From positions 300,104 to 316,846 of the forward strand of contig NW_003128370.1 of the NCBI RefSeq assembly GCF_000003605.2: a DNA stretch of 16,743 bases, given 5' to 3'. Below, piece by piece: positions 1 to 6,657 of the stretch. This DNA comes from Saccoglossus kowalevskii. Taxonomy: Eukaryota > Hemichordata > Enteropneusta > Harrimaniidae. Each line of letters opens with the position of its first letter. Within the stretch, counting starts at the first letter, position 1. The notes beneath the pieces are model-generated. The model saw nothing but the letters and a program-made list of their open reading frames with translations, was not told the origin of the DNA and did no database searches. Made by a program: the position numbers and the translations under genes.

Positions 1-12
1 GATATTGAGATT

Positions 13-76
13 GTAAACCACACACTTGTAAACCACACACTTGTTTTTAAATATAAGGATTGTAAACTACACACTT
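13..76. repeat. Degenerate 15-bp tandem repeat (gtaaaccacacactt)
   Basis: Two exact adjacent copies of gtaaaccacacactt lie at 13-27 and 28-42. A third copy with one change (gtaaactacacactt) is at 62-76 after a 19-bp spacer, and a shorter remnant (gacacactt) follows near 102-110. This is a small decayed minisatellite that may continue off the left edge. No coding potential is visible in it. Confidence 0.8.
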
Positions 77-110
77 GTGTTCATATGAATTTTATGATCG
101 ACACACTTGT

Positions 111-640
111 ATTCGTATTGAGACTATTCGCCGACATTATTATCTGATGTTGTTTATACACGTTTCATAAATCTACCAAGGTTCAAGCTAGAGACATCTT
201 TTAATAGTTTGGCGCCGGACAATACCTCGGTCAATGGGGTTGAACGAGCAGAGCAGATAATTTCTTTACTTGAATCATGTCTTTGGAAAGGGGGAGTCCT
301 CACCCGCGCGTGCGTCAGATTTCCATAGCGTGTCATTGTTCACATGAGCCTATGCCTTTTTAGCGTGTGTTGTTATCGTCGCTTGAGACTCAATTCCCGC
401 GCGTGCGCAGGTGACGATCCTCCCGCTTTGATACTAGTATGCTGTCAAATACATGTACTACAAGTACAACCTGCCAATTTATTGGGGCATAAATGATTTG
501 TAATGTATACTGCCAAATGTAATCTGTTATGCAAATTTTGGTAATGAGCATATAATAATGCGTTATAAAAAACACATTCTGAAACCGGTACCAAAATCTT
601 CACCAGACGATACTCAGACTACATTTGCTTTTTTTTTTTT
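111..640. other. Non-coding stretch upstream of the LU exon
   Basis: I see no supported exon here. The short ORFs on both strands have no family resemblance. The stretch ends in an uninterrupted poly-T run (about 628-645), which serves as the polypyrimidine tract of the acceptor at 650-651, so at least the right part is intron. The expected signal-peptide exon was looked for and not convincingly found. Confidence 0.5.
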
Positions 641-651
641 TTTTTGCTTAG

Positions 652-1872
652 GATATGGACTAAAATGCTATGATTGTAAGGTGTCTTTTAAAGACAGGTA
701 TTTCCCAACTGATTGTCAGTTTAATGTAGAAGAAACACTCGATCCAAGAGATTGCCAGCCACACGAGTATTACTGTATGGTAAGTTTTACTGATTTCAAC
801 CGTTGAGGGCGATCCCTCCAATAATACTGGTATTATATTAGGCAAGAGTTTTATTATCGCTTGTCTTGCGAACCAGCCGAATGAAGAGGAGCCGAAAATG
901 AAATAAAAATAAAATTTTATTTCAGCGTAATTTCTCGCGCCCACCAACTTGAAAGCGAGAAACAAGGTCATGCATGGAATAAAATTTTATTTCATTTCTT
1001 CTCTCCGATCAATAATCTCACTTACAATTCTTTTAATCACACAAATTTATTAAATGGAAAAAAAAGAATTAATTTTTTTTTTTTTCCGCCGTCCTCAAAT
1101 AAATTGCCTTATAAAAACTCAAGAAACAAGGAATAAAAAAAGTTTGGCTTTATGTGCCGCTATTGCGCGGTGTAGTTTTCATTACTCTGATAATTGATAG
1201 TTTTAGAGTAACCCCACGTGACCACGGATTGACCAATCGCATCACAGAATCTGTATGTAGTGTGTTGTAATGCACAGAAATTCTCACCTGGTGACGTTAG
1301 AAGAAACTCAAGATAAAAACGTTGATAAATTGATCATTTTAAGCGATGAGAACCGTTCTCGTTTTTTTACCTTCAAAGTTTAAAGGGCGGCAGTCGTCGC
1401 GCCGCGTCCTGTTCAATATGGGACTCATAGAAGACGTATACAACGCGTGTAAAATACATTGTTTATTTACATGAAATTCGAACACGCACTGCGCGACGAC
1501 CACCGCGCTTTAATGTTTTACAAAGTAATATCCGCCCTCTATTGACCCGTCCGTTGAGGGCGCACGAGAAGCTACAGCAAACATGACGCCAGTGTATGTG
1601 CAAGTGTAACATTAAGCCATTTATTTTTTCAGGTGGTGCGAAAAGAAACAAACGGAGTGGTGACGTCTTTTGAAAGAAACTGTGCTAAGCCCAACAGGTG
1701 CCTTTATGGCTGTAAATACAGTGGATTCGGGCTGACGAAAACACAGTGTACGTCATGCTGCAGTCAGGATGGCTGTAACACTGATAATCCAGCAGTGTCT
1801 GTTCGTCCCGTTAAAACGTACCTTGGGATTCTTTTATTAACTCTCGCGTTATTATCGCGCCTAACGCAATGA
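652..1872 (+). CDS. Ly6/uPAR (LU) three-finger GPI-anchored protein, 3' two exons (5' partial)
   Basis: Two exons join in frame: 652-779 and 1633-1872, the latter ending in TGA. The first has acceptor ..ttgcttag after a long poly-T tract and donor atg|gtaagt; the second has acceptor ttttttcag. The junction is phase 0 and the exon start is phase 1, as expected when a separate exon encodes the signal peptide. The product shows the LU pattern: LKCYDC at the start, then Cys spacings 12, 12, 6, 17, 5, 3, 11, 2, 0, 4, ending CC-SQDG-CN. That makes 12 cysteines, where a standard LU domain has 10. After CN come a short polar linker and a hydrophobic C-terminal tail (YLGILLLTLALL), typical of a GPI-attachment signal, so an outer-leaflet cell-surface protein is expected. 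LU proteins act as receptor modulators or ligands; the partner is unknown. The signal-peptide exon is missing and probably lies left of the window. Confidence 0.85.
780..1632 (+). other. Intron of the LU gene (853 bp, phase 0)
   Basis: The donor gtaagt at 780 and the acceptor ttattttttcag ending at 1632 match consensus. Splicing joins YYCM to VVRKE without breaking the frame, and the joined cysteine pattern completes an LU domain. The intron contains a palindrome pair (907-991), an A/T-rich stretch with a T-run at about 1073-1085, and two copies of ccgttgagggcg (800-811 and 1551-1562). ORFs on the minus strand in this interval show no domain. Confidence 0.8.
907..991. repeat. Paired AT-rich palindromes around a small stem
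   Basis: The palindromic core aataaaattttatt occurs at 908-921 and again at 978-991; each copy is its own reverse complement. Between them, tttctcgc (931-938) and gcgagaaa (955-962) form an 8-bp stem with a 16-nt loop. The arrangement could be a relic of a small inverted-repeat transposon or a cruciform-prone intronic repeat. No target duplication was identified. Confidence 0.65.
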
Positions 1873-2940
1873 CAGAATACTAGTATATTACAGACTCGAA
1901 CGAGAGAATTCAGTCAACCCCGGGCCGTTTCACAAGATCTGTGTAGTGCGCCATCAGCGGCGACACTTGTGGGTACTCGACTCTGTAGGGACGAGCTCAA
2001 ACTGAATCTTACGGTCTTGGAGACGGAGAACATATTTACTTAATTTAATCACATTTACTAATTATGAGAATCGAAAAACATGACATCGCGGTGTTTTCAA
2101 TTTAAAAAGAAATCTACTAATTAATTAACATGCGTGGAACGTTACGGCCAGCCGTTTGGTCATCAAGTTACCAAGTTTGGTAACGAATAGCAACCAAGCT
2201 TGTGAAAAAATGAATGTTTAAATATCAGACGGAGGGGGTGAAGCAGTCTTGCTACTAATTACAACTTGAACACAAAAGTGTTTTTACAATATTTACGAAG
2301 TGCTTTAATCTATGCATTATATTTCATAACTAGCTACAAACTATGCGCACGATTTGTTCCAGCTATTTGAATTTCAGAAGTATGGCAAAATAACTATATT
2401 TTCGATTAAGACTTCGCGTGACGTTGAAGGTACATGTGGAAGTAAATTTTAACTTAAGCATTCAAGATAGACGGTTTTGCCCGTGACAATAGTGCCATCA
2501 AGATAATAAATTGTAAATTTTCCATTGGCGTCACTATTTTCACGAACAAATTATGCTTGAAATACTAGACATTCGTAAGCAATACTTAAATAAGTGTGTC
2601 GCCCTCAGCGGCGAATATAAGTATTTTTAATCATCGGCTGAGGTGACTTGACGTGTGCTTGTCATTTTTATTATACAGTTTTAATGGATATTAATTAAGT
2701 AATTATTGCATTGATATTATGATGACATCATGATGTCGTCATAGTGTCCCCGCATAACAAGATTCGAATTCCATGTAAGTAAACAATGTATGTTAACAAC
2801 GCATGGTACACGTCGAATGGAACCCATATTGAAGATATTGCGGTGTGACGCTCATCGCTATTGCTACTATCCAGTATGTGGAATGGTTTCGAAGGCCTGG
2901 GTTTCAGAAAACAAACACATTGTATAGGTAAAGTGCACGA
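1873..2940 (+). other. Likely 3' UTR and downstream flank of the LU gene
   Basis: No exon is recognisable. AATAAA at 2505-2510 could end a roughly 650-nt 3' UTR; the alternative hexamers lie at 2974-2979 and beyond. A short perfect palindrome gacatcatgatgtc sits at about 2723-2736 and includes a TGACATCA (ATF/AP-1-like) core. The transcript end is not determined by the sequence alone. Confidence 0.4.
2505..2510 (+). terminator. Candidate poly(A) signal for the LU gene
   Basis: This is a canonical AATAAA hexamer about 630 nt after the LU stop codon and the first one on the plus strand after that stop. Whether it is used cannot be told from sequence, since further hexamers lie at 2974, 2992 and 3004. 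Confidence 0.3.
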
Positions 2941-2946
2941 CTTCCT

Positions 2947-2969
2947 TTTATTGTACTTATTTATTTATT
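2947..2969 (-). terminator. Candidate poly(A) signals for the GT31 gene
   Basis: Three TTTATT hexamers (AATAAA on the minus strand) lie at 2947-2952, 2960-2965 and 2964-2969. They are the first canonical signals I find downstream of the GT31 stop codon on that strand, which would give a 3' UTR of roughly 720-750 nt. Confidence 0.45.
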
Positions 2970-2973
2970 TTGC

Positions 2974-3009
2974 AATAAAATAACAGAATTAAATAAACAT
3001 TTAAATAAA
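2974..3009 (+). terminator. Plus-strand AATAAA cluster facing the minus-strand signals
   Basis: AATAAA occurs at 2974-2979, 2992-2997 and 3004-3009, a few bases beyond the minus-strand cluster. They could serve as distal poly(A) signals for the LU gene. The stretch is A/T-rich, so some hexamers may occur by chance. Confidence 0.3.
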
Positions 3010-3679
3010 AAAAACATTTCTGTTTTTCAAGTACTTGGCGAAAGTTGTAGTGTTTTCCGCCAGGAATGGGATACGTTCTCTACTTCATTAACACCGCCCT
3101 CATTTCACACTATAGTTAAATTCTTCGCAGATACCATCATGGCATGGCAACTAGAAAGCAAGTATATCTTAAATTGAATGACATATTTCCGATGAGATCG
3201 ACGATTGAGAACAGAATTTTCTCTGGATGTTTAAGCTAAGCTCACAGTGACATCACTGTACTAAATGTCTCATAATTTGATGAGGACTTAGTGTAGTTTT
3301 TTTTTGGCTAAAAATTCGCCCTTAACATACCTTTGTACAAGCACAAAATTGCGAGAGGGTGCGTCGCCTCGTGAAATCAGTACGAATTCCGATTCCCGGT
3401 TTCCTCGGCCGGCTGTACATCTCAAAGTGAGACTTGCCTATAAGGGAGTGCGTCTGATTCGTCTTACGGGCAAATACAAACATGTCAGACTGCTAGTAAT
3501 CAGTAAACGGGGATCCTTTTTTCACTCACGTCGATTGGTTCAACATCACATAATGTATGTTTACGTTGCCGGCATATCCTGTATGCGCGCGCATGCTAAA
3601 ATGTGTCGTATTTCGACTTCCGGGTAATTTGTTCTACAGTAAAATTTGTAAGCCGCCGTCACGCGTATGAGATTGAATA

Positions 3680-6577
3680 TCATACATTGGATCTGTATTG
3701 TTGCAATTGTTTACATTTTTCAAGTTTCCCATCTAAAACCCGTCGAAGGACATACATCATATTTTCTCCGCTGAATTCACTTGTCGCCATGACAGCGTCG
3801 AGACCACAAAATCCCGCTTTACCAGACTTGCTGAGGAGCTCCCCTACACCGTTGTCATCGAACCTGTCATCGTGCGTTAAGTTAATGAACTGCGAACGGA
3901 AAATAACGCTCAGGTAAATATTAAGATCTAGATTAAATGTCTGAAGTTGAGACTGTTGGATGACCCGGATGACATCACGTGACATTATGGCCGCTGTTTT
4001 ATCACTGCAGTGTGGGAAAAAGTAATCATACGGCCAATTGTCGATCGACACATACCAAGGACTTTTCGCATCTCTCACTGGCTTAACTCTCTCCTTCACA
4101 TGGCAACTTACGAGGTTACGTTCAGGGGCAGTGTGTAAATAACTGATTACATTCCAGATATTTAAAAAGCTATCAACGGGCAGTAGTACTAAATATTCAG
4201 TAGACGAGCAGTATTCAGTGACCCAGGTCAAAGCACTGAGAAGCCGATGAGTAGGTTGGTCACGTGATGTAGACGATGTCGTCAGCAGAATGTCCTGGTA
4301 CATTTCCATTTCATTTACAATGGTGTTTTGTATTGTTTGGTCAGAGGATGTGCCGATCACAAATATTGTTACCACCCGCTTACCTAAAATAAAATAGTTT
4401 CGAGCCCATGTCAGACGAGCCGCTCGCCTGTTGTCGTACTGATCGGGAGATGACATCACCAAGGCAACTAAATATACATCATCGCATGACTGAGTATGTT
4501 GAAATTTAAAGTCGCGAGTTTGTTTGGTAATATTGGATTTGTGAAAATCGAAGGATGCTTGTTGTTTTTCTAAGTACACCTCGTCGCAATTCGATCTATT
4601 TGTTTTACTTTGCATCATAGCCCAGTATTTTCTAGTCATGTTTGGTGTAAAGGGATGCGACGCAATGGCGGCTTGGAATGTGCAACGTGATTTGTAAATC
4701 GCAGTCAAATCATAGTGAGTATGAGCATAGGGAGCGATCCCTAACCGACTCATGACGACACCGATGTAAATATCGTCCCATTTCAAAACCGGTATTTCTC
4801 GTGCGACCTCGTAGACCTTCGGCACTAGATCCATTGACACTACATACGATGCTCCAGTGACGTAAGGTGGGTACGTATCCGGTGCCCATACCTCATAGGG
4901 AGTGAACCGTTTATGGGGCTCATGCCGTTGAGGGCGCACCATAATTCGACTCTCCCCCATGTAAATACCCTGCCTCGGAGTACGACTTAAAAAATCGATT
5001 AAATTGGCATAATTCAAGAACACGTCATCATCCGCCTTGATAAAGTATTGCGCTTGTCTGCAGAATGTGCTGGCCCAATGAAATGCCGTTAACGTTTTTA
5101 TAATTAGATGGTCTTCGGTATCTATGAAATTATTTTGAATTATATCGTTGTACTTTTTGTCCTCCTCTTCTAAATCAGCTTGAAATCTTTGATCCAAATC
5201 CACTCCGGTGAAAAATATAGTTTCAATCCTGATGCCGCGCTGAGTGGAGTTATTCCTTCCCCATGTATCACGTATGGTCTTTCTCTGGGCCACGTGACGG
5301 GGGTGACTAAACAAACATACTAACATGAAAACGTCACCACCGCGTACGCTGCTGTCACATACATCCGGGTGATTGATGACGTACGACGATCTCGCCATTC
5401 CGATAACCTCTCCGTTGTCTACCACTAGACGGTCGGAATCGACGTGTCTTGATTGGTTATTCTGGTCACATTGCACGTAGTTCTTCCATTCTTCAAATTG
5501 GCGCCAAACGGACAGCAGCAGATAGTCGGATGCAAAATTGAAACAAATTGCTCGTTTGAGTACGCATAAACTGGGTTTGATTTTCAGAGAGAGAAACCCA
5601 TCGTTGTGAATTGCCGCTGTTCCAGTTGTGTTCATAATTATTCCAATGTACACGTCTTCTAAGTGAAATAGGCTCGTATTGTGGGCGGCATTATAAAAAG
5701 ATTCGATGACGTCATACGACATCACGTACGCAGGTCCGTTTGGATACGGTGGATACACCTCAAGAGGCCATTCATCGTGCGCAACAAACCACTTGTAACG
5801 GCTATCTCGTACGGGAATTGCGTCTCTGTGGATGTAGCCCATCACTCCGCGTGAGCTTGCTGAATCTCCAAGAACCTCTACGAGATTAGGCAAATTAATA
5901 TAGACGTCGTCGTCCGATTTCATCACGAAATCAGCATTCGGACAACAAGTTCTTGCCCATTTGATCATCAGTACAGTTTTTAAAGTCAGGTTTCGATAGC
6001 TGTCTTCAATATCGATGATAACAATGTCGCCATGTTTTTTGCTCTCTTCCTCGACATTGGCATTGTGTTTCGGGTCAGTATTTAAACCAATGAAGAAAAG
6101 TTGCACAAAGCGTTTCCCAGACACGTACATATCTTGCTTCCGTGTTCGCCTTATCAACTCTCTTTGATTTACTTTATCCGCACTGGACGGGATTACTAAA
6201 AGCACGAACACACGTCCCACGTCATCACTTCGTGGGATGTCACCAAAACACGCATTTATCGGGTTGATGATAAACCGGTATGGAAATGAATTCAATGTGT
6301 CCAGTTTCATACTATCCTGGGTGTCTGTTATGTAATCGATGCCAGTCTCCTCCCCCGTATGACTGGAATCAAAGAATAGCGGCGTATCTTGTGACTGACT
6401 CAGAAGTCCCATTCCCAAATTGCCGCCATGGATTTGAAGTGGAAATGGTGTGACTGGGTGATGATTTCGCACAGTGACTAAAGTAAATAAAAATAGAAAA
6501 TTTACAACGAAAATTGCTAGAAAAAGTAGTTGTAAATTGGTTGGGCTTCTTCTCCGGACGGTTGCGATCTTCCACAT
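3680..6577 (-). CDS. Triple-domain GT31 beta-1,3-galactosyltransferase/GlcNAc-transferase-like protein
   Basis: An intronless 965-residue frame. The ATG has A at -3 and is the first Met after an in-frame TGA at 6602-6604, which fixes the start. A basic N-terminus precedes one membrane helix (residues about 15-36), giving type II Golgi topology with a stem to about 117. Three GT31 units follow: D1 (about 118-370) with NLTLKT, DDD at 222-224, YPPYPNG and EDVYIG at 307-312; D2 (about 413-650) with IRDTWG at 435-440, DDD at 516-518, YPPYVTG and DDIYIG at 601-606; D3 (about 698-955), which keeps RLTW and the overall fold signature but has LPVDS in place of DDD and LDLNIYLS in place of EDVYxG. Family members transfer Gal or GlcNAc from UDP-sugar in beta-1,3 linkage using Mn2+. 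They are usually single-domain proteins of 300-400 residues. Several N-glycosylation sequons are present (for example N196, N300, N443, N646). Donor and acceptor sugars cannot be predicted. Confidence 0.92.
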   Translation of the reverse strand: MWKIATVRRRSPTNLQLLFLAIFVVNFLFLFTLVTVRNHHPVTPFPLQIHGGNLGMGLLSQSQDTPLFFDSSHTGEETGIDYITDTQDSMKLDTLNSFPYRFIINPINACFGDIPRSDDVGRVFVLLVIPSSADKVNQRELIRRTRKQDMYVSGKRFVQLFFIGLNTDPKHNANVEEESKKHGDIVIIDIEDSYRNLTLKTVLMIKWARTCCPNADFVMKSDDDVYINLPNLVEVLGDSASSRGVMGYIHRDAIPVRDSRYKWFVAHDEWPLEVYPPYPNGPAYVMSYDVIESFYNAAHNTSLFHLEDVYIGIIMNTTGTAAIHNDGFLSLKIKPSLCVLKRAICFNFASDYLLLSVWRQFEEWKNYVQCDQNNQSRHVDSDRLVVDNGEVIGMARSSYVINHPDVCDSSVRGGDVFMLVCLFSHPRHVAQRKTIRDTWGRNNSTQRGIRIETIFFTGVDLDQRFQADLEEEDKKYNDIIQNNFIDTEDHLIIKTLTAFHWASTFCRQAQYFIKADDDVFLNYANLIDFLSRTPRQGIYMGESRIMVRPQRHEPHKRFTPYEVWAPDTYPPYVTGASYVVSMDLVPKVYEVAREIPVLKWDDIYIGVVMSRLGIAPYAHTHYDLTAIYKSRCTFQAAIASHPFTPNMTRKYWAMMQSKTNRSNCDEVYLEKQQASFDFHKSNITKQTRDFKFQHTQSCDDVYLVALVMSSPDQYDNRRAARLTWARNYFILGKRVVTIFVIGTSSDQTIQNTIVNEMEMYQDILLTTSSTSRDQPTHRLLSALTWVTEYCSSTEYLVLLPVDSFLNIWNVISYLHTAPERNLVSCHVKERVKPVRDAKSPWYVSIDNWPYDYFFPHCSDKTAAIMSRDVIRVIQQSQLQTFNLDLNIYLSVIFRSQFINLTHDDRFDDNGVGELLSKSGKAGFCGLDAVMATSEFSGENMMYVLRRVLDGKLEKCKQLQQYRSNV
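3713..4486 (-). other. GT31 domain 3, degenerate (residues ~698-955)
   Basis: The fold signature is still visible: VYLVALVMSSPD, NRRAARLTWA (716-725), TIFVIGT (737-743), then an ALTW..YC segment aligned with AFHW..FC of domain 2. The metal-binding DDD is replaced by PVDS (800-803, bases 4169-4180), YPPYxxG by FFPHCSD (853-859), and EDVYxG by LDLNIYLS (883-890). There is no stop or frameshift, so the unit appears to be maintained as a non-catalytic domain, perhaps for folding, dimerisation or acceptor binding. That role is inference. Confidence 0.8.
4628..5341 (-). other. GT31 domain 2 (residues ~413-650)
   Basis: This is the best-preserved unit. It shows QRKTIRDTWG (431-440), TIFFTGVD (453-460), FIDTEDHLIIKT (484-495), FIKADDDVFLNY (512-523, with DDD at 5024-5032), YPPYVTGASYVVS (569-581) and WDDIYIG (600-606). 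The only change in the last motif is the conservative E to D. Of the three domains it is the one most likely to be catalytic. Confidence 0.88.
5468..6226 (-). other. GT31 domain 1 (residues ~118-370)
   Basis: It holds a full set of late GT31 motifs: DIVIIDIEDSYRNLTLKT (184-201), FVMKSDDDVYINL (217-229), YPPYPNGPAYVMS (275-287) and LEDVYIG (306-312). The early motif, normally IRxTW, reads IRRTRK (142-147), so the tryptophan is missing. The DDD codons lie at 5906-5914. The metal site and the catalytic-side motif look intact, so activity is plausible. Confidence 0.85.
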
Positions 6578-6657
6578 GTTAATGATTGTATGCTGTATGA
6601 ATCAAAGCTGATTTTCCCAAGCACCAACGTCTTAACAGTGACCAGGTAGAATTTCCC
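6578..6657 (-). other. 5' UTR part of the GT31 coding exon, with upstream splice acceptor
   Basis: Read on the minus strand, a long T-rich tract (bases about 6661-6693) ends in ttatttcaacag with the AG at 6659-6658, a near-ideal acceptor. The exon would start at 6657 and run 80 nt to the ATG, with an in-frame TGA 27 nt before it. The upstream non-coding exon is not fixed. Good minus-strand donors are cattacag|gtaagc with its exon end at 8141, and catgtgg|gtaagt with its exon end at 7693. A coding exon preceded by non-coding 5' exons is common for vertebrate B3GALT genes. Confidence 0.6.

Noticed and set aside
344-410. Candidate signal-peptide exon for the LU gene (ATG at 344, phase 1 end before gtgacg)
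   Set aside because: The phase fits, but the hydrophobic stretch is short and followed by an Arg-rich segment, and gtgacg is a poor donor. Not convincing as a signal peptide.
660-971. Minus-strand 103-codon ORF
   Set aside because: It is antisense to the LU exon and runs into the AT palindrome; its hydrophobic composition comes from A/T-rich sequence.
1463-1651. Minus-strand 62-codon ORF in the LU intron
   Set aside because: No domain, and it overlaps the acceptor of the LU exon; probably chance.
3304-3917. Overlapping plus-strand ORFs of just over 100 codons
   Set aside because: They lie antisense to the GT31 3' end and its flank, have no domain, and partly shadow the GT31 coding frame.
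3713-4486. Treating GT31 domain 3 as a pseudogene fragment
   Set aside because: It is in frame with the active-looking domains and lacks any stop or frameshift, so a degenerate but translated domain is the better reading.
6369-6575. Minus-strand 68-codon ORF
   Set aside because: It is a shifted-frame shadow of the GT31 N-terminus.
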